This document shows positions 1 through 5,441 of a stretch of DNA of 5,442 bases, one piece after another. The position numbers and the translations under genes are program-made. Below the pieces are notes generated by a model, which was not told where the DNA came from, made no database searches, and saw nothing but the letters and a program-made list of their open reading frames with translations. The DNA comes from Thermoanaerobaculia bacterium (GTDB taxonomy: Bacteria; Acidobacteriota; Thermoanaerobaculia; Gp7-AA8): NCBI GenBank assembly GCA_017883215.1, contig JADGOA010000254.1, positions 1 to 5,442 on the forward strand. Direction: 5' to 3'. Position 1 is the stretch's first letter. Every line of letters begins with the position of its first letter.

Positions 1-31
1 TTCGCCGTCGTCACGACCCCACTCCCCTTCA

Positions 32-94
32 TCCCCTCGCCCCGTGCGGATCTGTTCAGTGCGGCCGTTCGATTGGGAGCACGGGGCGAGGGGA
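32..94. repeat. Perfect 16-bp inverted repeat with 31-nt spacer
   Basis: The left arm TCCCCTCGCCCCGTGC (32-47) is the exact reverse complement of the right arm GCACGGGGCGAGGGGA (79-94). As RNA this is a very stable GC-rich stem with a 31-nt loop. Neither side is followed by a T-run, so it is not a textbook intrinsic terminator. It may be the terminator of an upstream gene, a REP-like dispersed element or a leader structure. The pairing is seen directly; the role is unknown. Confidence 0.75.
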
Positions 95-137
95 CCGGGC
101 GCGCCGCTCTTTCCGGCGGCGTCAAGTTATCGCGCAT

Positions 138-150
138 ACCCCTCCGGGGT
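138..150. repeat. Small GC hairpin (5-bp stem, 3-nt loop)
   Basis: ACCCC (138-142) and GGGGT (146-150) are perfect reverse complements around a TCC loop. No T-run follows, so it is not a convincing terminator. A hairpin this short is common by chance in GC-rich DNA, and it is recorded only as part of the inventory of the non-coding leader. Confidence 0.3.
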
Positions 151-163
151 TCCGCCGGCTGCC

Positions 164-209
164 AAGAAACTCCCAGTGTTTATGCGGGCTCGGGTCACGT
201 GAGTTTCTT
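164..209. repeat. 9-bp inverted repeat AAGAAACTC / GAGTTTCTT
   Basis: AAGAAACTC at 164-172 is the exact reverse complement of GAGTTTCTT at 201-209, with 28 bp between them. Past a small internal loop, GTG (176-178) can also pair with CAC (196-198). The right arm overlaps the CRP/FNR-like palindrome at 198-213. The arms are AT-richer than their surroundings. They may form an RNA hairpin or be paired sites for a dimeric regulator. The repeat is seen directly; any function is inferred. Confidence 0.5.
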
Positions 210-213
210 CACT
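198..213. promoter_or_regulatory. CRP/FNR-family-like palindrome (candidate operator 1)
   Basis: The sequence reads CGTGA-N6-TCACT, with GTGA at 199-202 and TCAC at 209-212. This matches the E. coli CRP consensus TGTGA-N6-TCACA at 8 of 10 informative positions. Only the outermost base of each half-site differs. It lies about 190 bp upstream of the first start codon, far from the only -10 candidate noticed (371-376), so it would not be a standard class I or II activator position for that promoter. The regulator and its ligand are unknown. A chance match cannot be excluded. Confidence 0.35.
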
Positions 214-231
214 CAGGTTCAGCGCCCGCGC

Positions 232-247
232 TGTGAAAAGGCTCAGG
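232..247. promoter_or_regulatory. CRP/FNR-family-like palindrome (candidate operator 2)
   Basis: The sequence reads TGTGA-N6-TCAGG, with a perfect left half-site at 232-236 and a degenerate right half at 243-247. It matches the CRP consensus at 8 of 10 informative positions. It lies 34 bp downstream of candidate operator 1, about three helical turns, so the two could sit on nearly the same DNA face. The match is weak and is offered mainly because two such sites occur in one short intergenic region. Confidence 0.25.
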
Positions 248-370
248 ATGACACCGCGTGGGCCTCCGCGCCGCGCCCGCACCCCGCGCCGTGCGCGTGA
301 TCACGCTTGCGACGCGGTCCCTGCGGCACTCGCGCCCGACATCGCATCACCGCTGCCGCTGCCGGCCCAA

Positions 371-376
371 TATACT
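371..376 (+). promoter_or_regulatory. Possible -10 box (TATACT) of the hydrogenase operon
   Basis: TATACT matches the sigma70-type TATAAT at five of six positions. It stands out as an AT-rich island in very GC-rich DNA shortly before the first ribosome-binding site at 389-393. Transcription from it would give a leader of only about 18 nt. No -35-like hexamer lies 16-18 bp upstream (347-354 is GC-rich and does not resemble TTGACA). The promoter would therefore need an activator or an alternative sigma factor, or the match is coincidental. Confidence 0.3.
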
Positions 377-388
377 GTGGCGGCGAAC

Positions 389-393
389 GGAGG
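389..393 (+). promoter_or_regulatory. Ribosome-binding site (GGAGG) that sets the first gene's start
   Basis: GGAGG ends 7 nt before ATG 401, which is ideal Shine-Dalgarno spacing. It decides the start of the cyclic-nucleotide-binding-domain gene in favour of 401 and against the in-frame GTG at 233, which lacks comparable spacing and would add a low-complexity Arg/Pro-rich leader. Confidence 0.7.
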
Positions 394-400
394 TGGCGGC

Positions 401-841
401 ATGCCTCTTGTCGAAGCGTACGCGCAGTCGAACCTTTCTCCATCCGTCTCCGAGCAGCTCATGTCGATGGCCCGTCTGATCCGGTACGAGGAGGGCGAGT
501 ACATCTTCCGCGAGGGCGACCACGCGCTGAACCTCTGCATCGTCGAGTCCGGCGAAGTGGCCATCGAACTGAACCTCCCCCCACACGGACCCAGGACGCT
601 GGTCTCAGCGGGCCCGGGCGAGTGGTTCAGCTGGTCGGCGCTGCTCGAGCCACGCATCGAGCGCGCCTCGGCGCGGGCCGTCGTTCCGACGGAAGTGTGG
701 GCCATTCGCGGCGGCGCCATCATGGACCGCGCCATCGAGGATCACGAATTCGGCTTCCAGATCTACCGCGCGCTCGCGGAACTGATCGCCACGCGCCTCA
801 CCTTCAGCTGGCTCCAGATTCTCCAGATGCTTGCCCCGTAA
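401..841 (+). CDS. Cyclic-nucleotide-binding-domain protein (CRP-like sensor domain only)
   Basis: This 146-residue protein is a stand-alone cNMP-binding (CAP_ED) domain. An N-terminal helix (about 11-26) leads into the beta-roll with 'YEEGEYIFREGD' (29-40) and 'CIVESGEVAIEL' (46-57), which is diagnostic of CRP/FNR-type sensor domains. The phosphate-binding cassette region follows (73-93), then a long C-terminal helix (about 115-143) like the CRP dimerisation helix. The protein ends there, without the helix-turn-helix of CRP/FNR regulators (about 200-230 residues), so it should not bind DNA by itself. CRP carries Gly-Glu before the cassette helix; here the sequence is F76-S77-W78. R88 aligns with the phosphate-binding Arg of CRP. 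Classical cAMP binding is therefore doubtful. It lies 15 bp before hydB and is surely cotranscribed with it, so it is likely a regulatory or accessory partner of the hydrogenase (inference). The start is ATG 401, with GGAGG 7 nt upstream. Confidence 0.85.
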   Translation: MPLVEAYAQSNLSPSVSEQLMSMARLIRYEEGEYIFREGDHALNLCIVESGEVAIELNLPPHGPRTLVSAGPGEWFSWSALLEPRIERASARAVVPTEVWAIRGGAIMDRAIEDHEFGFQIYRALAELIATRLTFSWLQILQMLAP

Positions 842-843
842 CC

Positions 844-849
844 AGGAGG
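844..849 (+). promoter_or_regulatory. Ribosome-binding site of hydB (AGGAGG)
   Basis: A full AGGAGG lies in the 15-bp gap between the first gene and hydB, 7 nt before ATG 857. It fixes the hydB start. It is the strongest Shine-Dalgarno sequence among the hydrogenase structural genes here, which suggests that hydB initiates translation independently and the downstream overlapping genes are coupled to it. Confidence 0.75.
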
Positions 850-856
850 TGCAGCG

Positions 857-1966
857 ATGCTGCCGAGAGTTTCGGCGACGGTGGCGATCCCCAAGCCGGA
901 TCTGCAGCAGGTTTTCGACAACCTGCGCGGTTCGCGGCTGCGCCTGATCGGCCCGACCGTCGTCGACGGCGCGATCGCGCTCGGCGAGATCGAACGCACC
1001 GAGCAGCTCCCCATCGGATGGAGCGATGAACAGCAGCCGGGACGCTATCGCGCGAAGCACGGTGCGGAGAAGACGTACTTCGCCTTCAACGTCGGCCCGC
1101 ACTCGTGGAGGAGGTTCCTCCATCCGCCGCGCCTGACTCTCTTCTCGGCGAAGGCGAACGGAAAGATGACCATCGAGCACGACGGCGAGGAGCCGCCGCG
1201 CTACGCGTTCATCGGCGTCCGGGCCTGCGATCTCCAGGCCATCGCCGTCCAGGATCGCGTGCTGATGAACGGTTCTTATCGCGATCCGCAGTACGTGGCG
1301 CGCCGTTCCAACGCATTCATCCTCGCCGTGAACTGCACGAAGGCGTCGTCGACCTGCTTCTGCACATCGATGCAATCGGGCCCGCGGGTGACGGGCGCAT
1401 TCGATCTGGCCGCCACGGAGCTCCCGGACGTGTTCGTGCTCGACGTCGGCTCCGAGGCGGGATCGCAGGTGCTGGAGGGAACGTCGTGGGCGCCGGCGAA
1501 CGCGTTCGATGTCGGCCGCGCCACGGAAGCGGTGCAGAAAGCCGAGCGGCAGATCACGCGCGAGGTGCGCACCGACCATCTCGGAAGCCTCCTCTTCGAA
1601 CACCTCGAGAGTCCGCTCTGGAAAGAGGTTTCCGGCCGCTGCCTCGGATGCGGCAACTGCACGATGGTCTGCCCGACATGCTTCTGCACGACCGTCGTCG
1701 ATACCATCGACCTCTCCGGCCGCAGCGAGCGCATCCGGGTGTGGGATTCCTGCTACACCACCGACTTCTCGCACGTGCACGGCGGCAACATTCGGCCCAG
1801 TCTGCGCGCGCGTTACCGCCAGTGGGTGACGCACAAGTTCGCCGCCTGGAGGGAACAGTTCGGCGTGTCCGGCTGTGTCGGCTGCGGGCGTTGCATCACC
1901 TGGTGTCCGGTCGGCATCGACATCACGGAAGTGCTGAAGGCCTTCCGAAGCACGGGGGTCAAATGA
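857..1966 (+). CDS. hydB: Group 3b [NiFe] hydrogenase beta subunit, dicluster 4Fe-4S electron-transfer protein (HydB/AsrA-like)
   Basis: This 369-residue iron-sulfur subunit carries electrons between the small hydrogenase subunit and the flavin subunit. Its C-terminal part has two ferredoxin-type motifs: C262-x2-C265-x2-C268-x3-C272-P and C340-x2-C343-x2-C346-x3-C350-P, enough for two [4Fe-4S] clusters. They are separated by about 70 residues, as is typical of the HydB/AsrA family rather than of compact ferredoxins. The N-terminal half has the family segment 'AFIGVRACDLQAI' (117-129) and a Cys group C160-x6-C167-x-C169. A second 'CFC' follows the first ferredoxin motif (C275, C277). Relatives are the beta subunit of Pyrococcus sulfhydrogenase and AsrA of anaerobic sulfite reductase. 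No signal peptide or membrane segment is visible, so it is cytoplasmic. Its TGA overlaps the hydG ATG. The assignment to hydrogenase rather than sulfite reductase rests on the adjacent [NiFe] subunits. Confidence 0.93.
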   Translation: MLPRVSATVAIPKPDLQQVFDNLRGSRLRLIGPTVVDGAIALGEIERTEQLPIGWSDEQQPGRYRAKHGAEKTYFAFNVGPHSWRRFLHPPRLTLFSAKANGKMTIEHDGEEPPRYAFIGVRACDLQAIAVQDRVLMNGSYRDPQYVARRSNAFILAVNCTKASSTCFCTSMQSGPRVTGAFDLAATELPDVFVLDVGSEAGSQVLEGTSWAPANAFDVGRATEAVQKAERQITREVRTDHLGSLLFEHLESPLWKEVSGRCLGCGNCTMVCPTCFCTTVVDTIDLSGRSERIRVWDSCYTTDFSHVHGGNIRPSLRARYRQWVTHKFAAWREQFGVSGCVGCGRCITWCPVGIDITEVLKAFRSTGVK

Positions 1967-2823
1967 CGAGCACGGCTCTGGAGACGGTGCCAGCAACGCT
2001 GCGCGACCCCATGCTGCCCCGCGCCGCGGTCATCGACGCGATCAAGCAGGAAACGCACGACGTGGGCACATTCACCCTGCGCCTCGACGAAGAGCCGGAG
2101 CCGTACGCGTTCCGGCCGGGGCAGTTCAACATGCTCTACCTGCCGGGCTTCGGTGAGGCGGCGATCTCGATCAGCTCCGACGCAGAGGAGCGGGACACGA
2201 TCAAGCACTCCATCCGCTTCGTCGGCACCGTCACGATGGGGTTGTCGCGGCTGCGGGCCGGCACAGAGATCGGAATCCGCGGCCCTTACGGGACCGCGTG
2301 GCCGATCGAACAGGCGCGCGGGCGCGATCTCGTCCTCGTCGGCGGCGGCATCGGTCTGGCGCCTCTCCGGCCGGTGATCCATCACGTCCTGCGTCATCGC
2401 GACGACTTCAGAAAAGTGACGCTGCTGTACGGCGCGCGTTCGCCGGGGGATCTGCTGTACGCCGAGTCGTTCGAGGCGTGGAAGCAGGCCGGAATCGACG
2501 TGCACGTGACGGTCGATCGCTCGGAGGACTCCTGGAAGGGGGTCGTCGGTGTCGTGCCACTTCTCTTCTACCGCATCCGTATCGAGCCGAAGGAGACCGT
2601 CATCTTCACCTGCGGCCCCGAGGTGATGATGCACTTCGTGGCCTACGAGGCGCTGGCGCGCCGGGTTCCGAAGGAGTCGGTATGGCTCTCGCTGGAGCGG
2701 AACATGAAATGTGCGATCGGCGTCTGCGGGCACTGCCAATATGGTCCGCTGTTCGTCTGCCGCGATGGGCCGGTGATCAGCTTCGCGCGCATGGAGCCGT
2801 ACTTCAACCGCGAGGAGTACTGA
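1963..2823 (+). CDS. hydG: Group 3b [NiFe] hydrogenase gamma subunit, FAD/NAD(P)-binding oxidoreductase (HydG/AsrB-like)
   Basis: This 286-residue flavoprotein is the NAD(P)(H)-reacting end of the complex. The ferredoxin-NADP reductase fold shows an FAD-domain barrel with 'RPGQF' (51-55), the isoalloxazine-side 'ISISS' (68-72) and 'RGPYG' (106-110). The pyridine-nucleotide domain has 'VGGGIGLAPLRP' (126-137), 'LLYGARSP' (154-161) and 'CGPE' (217-220). A C-terminal [2Fe-2S] site is C250-x4-C255-x2-C258-x7-C266, as in PyrK/AsrB/HydG proteins. R159 is a candidate 2'-phosphate contact for NADPH, but NAD versus NADP preference cannot be settled by eye. The start is ATG 1963 in an ATGA overlap with hydB. 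The frame stays open far upstream, but that part is a shadow of hydB. An in-frame ATG at 2011 (residue 17) is a less likely start. This is not the unrelated radical-SAM HydG of [FeFe] hydrogenase maturation. Confidence 0.93.
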   Translation: MTSTALETVPATLRDPMLPRAAVIDAIKQETHDVGTFTLRLDEEPEPYAFRPGQFNMLYLPGFGEAAISISSDAEERDTIKHSIRFVGTVTMGLSRLRAGTEIGIRGPYGTAWPIEQARGRDLVLVGGGIGLAPLRPVIHHVLRHRDDFRKVTLLYGARSPGDLLYAESFEAWKQAGIDVHVTVDRSEDSWKGVVGVVPLLFYRIRIEPKETVIFTCGPEVMMHFVAYEALARRVPKESVWLSLERNMKCAIGVCGHCQYGPLFVCRDGPVISFARMEPYFNREEY

Positions 2824-2824
2824 G

Positions 2825-3610
2825 ATGAACCAGGCTCGTCCGAAAGTCGCGGTATACAAATTCTCGTCGTGCGACGGCTGTCAGCTGGCCATCCTCTGCC
2901 TGGAGGATGAACTGCTCACGCTCGCCGAAAAGGTCGACATCGCCAATTTCCTGGAAGCGCGCTCGCGTGTGGTCGACGGCCCGTACGACATCACGTTCGT
3001 GGAAGGGTCGATCACCACGGAAGAGGAGCGCGAGCGCATTCAGCGCATCCGCGAGAACTCCAAATACCTCGTCGCCATCGGCGCCTGCGCCGTATCGGGC
3101 GGCATCCAGGCGCTGCGCAACTGGATCCATGTTGACGCCTTCGTGCAGGCGATCTACGCCACGCCGGAGCACATCCATACGCTCGCCACCTCCACGCCCA
3201 TCGCCGATCACGTGCACGTCGACCTCGAGCTGAGTGGCTGTCCGGTGAACAAGCGTCAACTGCTCACCGTCATCGCATCGCTTCTCCGCGGCCGCATCCC
3301 GGATGTCCCACCGTATGCTGTGTGTATCGATTGCAAGTTGAACGGCACGCCCTGTGTCATGGTCGCGCAGGACGTCGTCTGCCTCGGCCCGCTTACCCGG
3401 ACCGGCTGCGACGCGCTCTGTCCGTCGTTTGGCCGCGGATGCTACGGCTGCTTCGGGCCCTCAGACATGTCCAAGCCGGAAACGCTGGCCGAGCACCTCA
3501 AGGGACGCCGCACCGCGACGCCTGAAATCATCCGGCGCCTGCGCGGCATCAACGGCTGGTCGCCGAAGTTTCGCGCTGCCACGGAGAAGCTGGAGAAGAC
3601 CACGCCATGA
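2825..3610 (+). CDS. hydD: Group 3b [NiFe] hydrogenase small subunit (delta)
   Basis: This 261-residue small subunit relays electrons from the [NiFe] site. The proximal [4Fe-4S] ligands are visible: C16-x2-C19 in 'SSCDGCQ', C88 in 'IGACAVSGG' and C139 in 'LSGCPVNK'. The C-terminal part adds C167, C170, C177, C186, C195, C199, C206 and C209. The ending 'CPSFGRGCYGCFGP' (199-212) is characteristic of group 3 small subunits. With the proximal ligands these suffice for three [4Fe-4S] clusters; the split of the last eight ligands into medial and distal clusters is inferred. There is no twin-arginine signal or C-terminal anchor, unlike membrane-bound group 1 uptake enzymes, so it is cytosolic. The start ATG 2825 lies 1 nt after the hydG stop. 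A GAGGAG at 2812-2817 inside the end of hydG is its ribosome-binding site. Its TGA overlaps the hydA ATG. Confidence 0.95.
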   Translation: MNQARPKVAVYKFSSCDGCQLAILCLEDELLTLAEKVDIANFLEARSRVVDGPYDITFVEGSITTEEERERIQRIRENSKYLVAIGACAVSGGIQALRNWIHVDAFVQAIYATPEHIHTLATSTPIADHVHVDLELSGCPVNKRQLLTVIASLLRGRIPDVPPYAVCIDCKLNGTPCVMVAQDVVCLGPLTRTGCDALCPSFGRGCYGCFGPSDMSKPETLAEHLKGRRTATPEIIRRLRGINGWSPKFRAATEKLEKTTP

Positions 3611-4911
3611 CCGAGACTGCCGCCGCTCCGCGCGTCATTCGCGTCGATGCCCTGTCGCGGATCGAGGGGGAGGGAGGGCTGATGGTGCGGTTCCGCGACG
3701 GCGAAGTCGAAGAGGTGAAGCTCGACGTCTTCGAGCCGCCCCGCTTCTTCGAGGCCTTCCTCCGCGGCCGCCACTTCAACGAAGTCGCGGACATGACCGC
3801 CCGCATCTGCGGAATCTGCCCGGTCGCGCATCAGACGAGCGCCGTGCAGGCAATCGAGTCGGCGCTCGGCGTCAACATCCCGGCCGGGATCCGCACTCTG
3901 CGCCGCCTGCTGTACCTCGGCGAGTGGATCGAGAGCCACGCTCTCCACATCTATCTACTGCACGCCCCCGACTTCCTCGGATACGAGAGCGCCATCTCCC
4001 TCGCTGCCGATCACCCGCAGCTCGTCGAACGCGCCTTGCGCCTGAAGAAAATCGGCAACGAACTGATCGAAGTTCTGGCAGGACGCGCCACGAGCCCTGT
4101 CTCTCTCTGCGTCGGCGGGTTCTACAAGACGCCGGCGAAATCGGCTCTGCTGAAGATGCGTGAAGATCTGACGTGGGCGCTGGAGGCCGCGAAAGACACC
4201 GCGGTGCTGGTCGCCAACCTCACCTTCCCGAGCTTCGAAGCGGATTACGAGCTCGTCGCTCTCTCGGACCCGAGCGAATACGCAATCTGCGCGGGCAGGA
4301 TCGTCTCGTCGCGAGGACTCGACGCCGCAGCCGTCGATTACGAAAAGCATTTTCGCGAGGTGCAGGTCGAGCACTCGACGGCACTGCATTCGGTTCGGAG
4401 CGATTCGTCGTCAAGCTATCTGGTCGGGCCGCTGGCGAGGATGAACCTGCATCGCGAGACGCTGACGCCGGAGGCTGCGGAGCTCGCCGCGACGTGTGGC
4501 ATTCAATGGCCCTCCCGGAATCCGTTCCACGGCATCGTGGCCCGCGCAATCGAGCTGGTACACGCGTGCGAAGAGTCGATCGCGATCATCGATCGGTACG
4601 AGCAGCCGCCGGCGCCGCGGGTGGCGGTGGAGGTTCGTGAGGGCGAAGGCTGCGCGGTGACGGAAGCTCCGCGCGGAATGCTGTACCACCGCTACCGCAT
4701 CGATCGGAACGGCCTCGTCGAAGAGGCGAAAATCATTCCGCCGACGTCACAGAATCTCCGGCGGATGGAAGACGACTTGCGGCTCCTCCTGCCGGGCATC
4801 GCCGGCCAGACCGATCGCGAGATTACCGCGCGTTGCGAAAGTCTCGTGCGCAGTTACGACCCCTGCATCTCGTGCTCCACCCATTTTCTGAGGGTGCGGA
4901 TCGAACGATGA
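3607..4911 (+). CDS. hydA: Group 3b [NiFe] hydrogenase large (catalytic) subunit (alpha)
   Basis: This 434-residue catalytic subunit carries the Ni-Fe(CN)2CO centre where H2 is split or formed. Nickel and iron ligands are C68 and C71 in 'RICGICPVAH' (66-75), and C420 and C423 in 'DPCISCSTH' (418-426). Other family signatures are 'RIEGEGG' (18-24), whose E20 matches the proton-transfer Glu, 'EAPRG' (353-357), whose Arg lies over the active site in characterised enzymes, and 'PTSQN' (379-383). The 'RIEGEGG' and 'DPCISCSTHF' forms and the length point to group 3 rather than group 1 enzymes. Maturation is expected to cut after H426, releasing the 8-residue tail FLRVRIER. That tail is short, as in other group 3b enzymes. 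The start ATG 3607 forms ATGA with the hydD stop, and GGAG at 3592-3595 is a plausible ribosome-binding site. The stop overlaps the protease start. Confidence 0.96.
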   Translation: MTETAAAPRVIRVDALSRIEGEGGLMVRFRDGEVEEVKLDVFEPPRFFEAFLRGRHFNEVADMTARICGICPVAHQTSAVQAIESALGVNIPAGIRTLRRLLYLGEWIESHALHIYLLHAPDFLGYESAISLAADHPQLVERALRLKKIGNELIEVLAGRATSPVSLCVGGFYKTPAKSALLKMREDLTWALEAAKDTAVLVANLTFPSFEADYELVALSDPSEYAICAGRIVSSRGLDAAAVDYEKHFREVQVEHSTALHSVRSDSSSSYLVGPLARMNLHRETLTPEAAELAATCGIQWPSRNPFHGIVARAIELVHACEESIAIIDRYEQPPAPRVAVEVREGEGCAVTEAPRGMLYHRYRIDRNGLVEEAKIIPPTSQNLRRMEDDLRLLLPGIAGQTDREITARCESLVRSYDPCISCSTHFLRVRIER

Positions 4912-5441
4912 CAGAGCGTGTTCTCGTCGTCGGCTGCGGCAATGAGCAGGCCGGCGATGACGGAGCCGGCGCGGCGCTGATCCGACGGTTGATGCGGCGC
5001 CCGCCGCCCGCCTGCACGCTGCGCGTGTGTGCGCGCGGACCACTGGACGTGCTGGAGTTGCTCGACGCCGCGGATTCGATCGTGTTCGTCGACGCCGTCG
5101 TCAGCGGAGCTGCTCCGGGAACCATTCACCTCACAACGCTCCCTTCGCCGGGAGTGCAGGGGAAGCTCGTCGGAGGCATCTCCGCGCACGGCTGGAGCGT
5201 CGTGGAAGCGATCGATCTTGCGGGCGCCCTTCACCGGCGCATCCCGCGTGTGTTCCTGATCGGCATCGAGGCCGGCCAGATGACGGCCGGAGCAGCCCTG
5301 TCGCCCGCGGTGGAGCGCGCCGTCGATTACTGCGAGGCGCACTTCGACGAGCTCCGCGGTTACGCCGAGCGCGGCGAGACGGCGATGGTGTCGGTCGCGA
5401 CCATGGCGGCGCAGCATCGAGTCCTGAGTCCTGAGTCCTGA
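4908..5441 (+). CDS. Hydrogenase maturation endopeptidase (HyaD/HybD/HycI family)
   Basis: This 177-residue protease of the M52 family removes the C-terminal peptide of the large subunit after nickel insertion, closing the active site. The N-terminus 'VLVVGCGNEQAGDDGAG' (5-21) is the family signature. By alignment with E. coli HybD (E16, D62, H93) the nickel-sensing residues are D18, D62 in 'VFVDAV' (59-64) and H94 in 'SAHGW' (92-96). Length is close to the usual 150-180 residues. The start ATG 4908 overlaps the hydA stop as ATGA, so it is translationally coupled to its own substrate. An upstream in-frame start at 4833 would lie inside hydA and precede the conserved N-terminus by 25 unrelated residues, so it is rejected. 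The last six codons (VLSPES) and the stop lie wholly inside a 7-bp tandem repeat, so the native C-terminus may have been altered. The conserved core ends well before this. Confidence 0.93.
   Translation: MTERVLVVGCGNEQAGDDGAGAALIRRLMRRPPPACTLRVCARGPLDVLELLDAADSIVFVDAVVSGAAPGTIHLTTLPSPGVQGKLVGGISAHGWSVVEAIDLAGALHRRIPRVFLIGIEAGQMTAGAALSPAVERAVDYCEAHFDELRGYAERGETAMVSVATMAAQHRVLSPES

Larger units (their letters stand above)
1..400. other. Upstream intergenic/leader region, no convincing gene
   Basis: Open frames exist here, but they read as arginine-, proline- and glycine-rich low-complexity protein typical of non-coding GC-rich DNA. None has a good ribosome-binding site or a recognisable domain. 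An in-frame upstream extension of the first operon gene begins at GTG 233, but it would add 56 Arg/Pro/Ala-rich residues before the conserved domain and was not accepted. The stretch does contain inverted repeats at 32-94 and 164-209, CRP/FNR-like palindromes at 198-213 and 232-247, a small ACCCC-TCC-GGGGT hairpin at 138-150 and a possible -10 box at 371-376. I recognise no tRNA, riboswitch or other known RNA. The end of an upstream gene could lie just left of the window. Confidence 0.6.

Noticed and set aside
73..300. Possible small gene of 75 codons in the leader region
   Set aside because: It has no ribosome-binding site, a low-complexity translation and overlaps the 16-bp inverted repeat. 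It reads as non-coding.
320..340. Possible sigma54 promoter around GGCAC at 324
   Set aside because: The GC element at the required spacing from the GG is missing, so the -24/-12 pattern is not met.
233..400. N-terminal extension of the first gene from GTG 233
   Set aside because: The 56 extra residues are Arg/Pro/Ala-rich and lie outside the domain, while ATG 401 has GGAGG at 7-nt spacing.
1..400. Riboswitch or other known structured RNA in the leader
   Set aside because: Hairpins are present, but I recognise no conserved core of a known riboswitch class. A covariance-model search (Rfam) would be decisive.
605..1996. Long minus-strand open frame (463 codons) across the first gene and hydB
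   Set aside because: It is antisense to two well-supported genes with clear motifs. Its translation is Arg/Ala/His-rich without a recognisable domain, as expected of a GC-rich codon-position shadow.
857..2823. Interpretation of the beta and gamma genes as asrA/asrB of anaerobic sulfite reductase
   Set aside because: The genes downstream are [NiFe] small and large subunits and a hydrogenase protease, and no AsrC-like siroheme protein is present.
1813..2859. Minus-strand open frame (348 codons) opposite hydG
   Set aside because: It is a shadow of hydG. The composition is low in information and no ribosome-binding site or family motif is visible.
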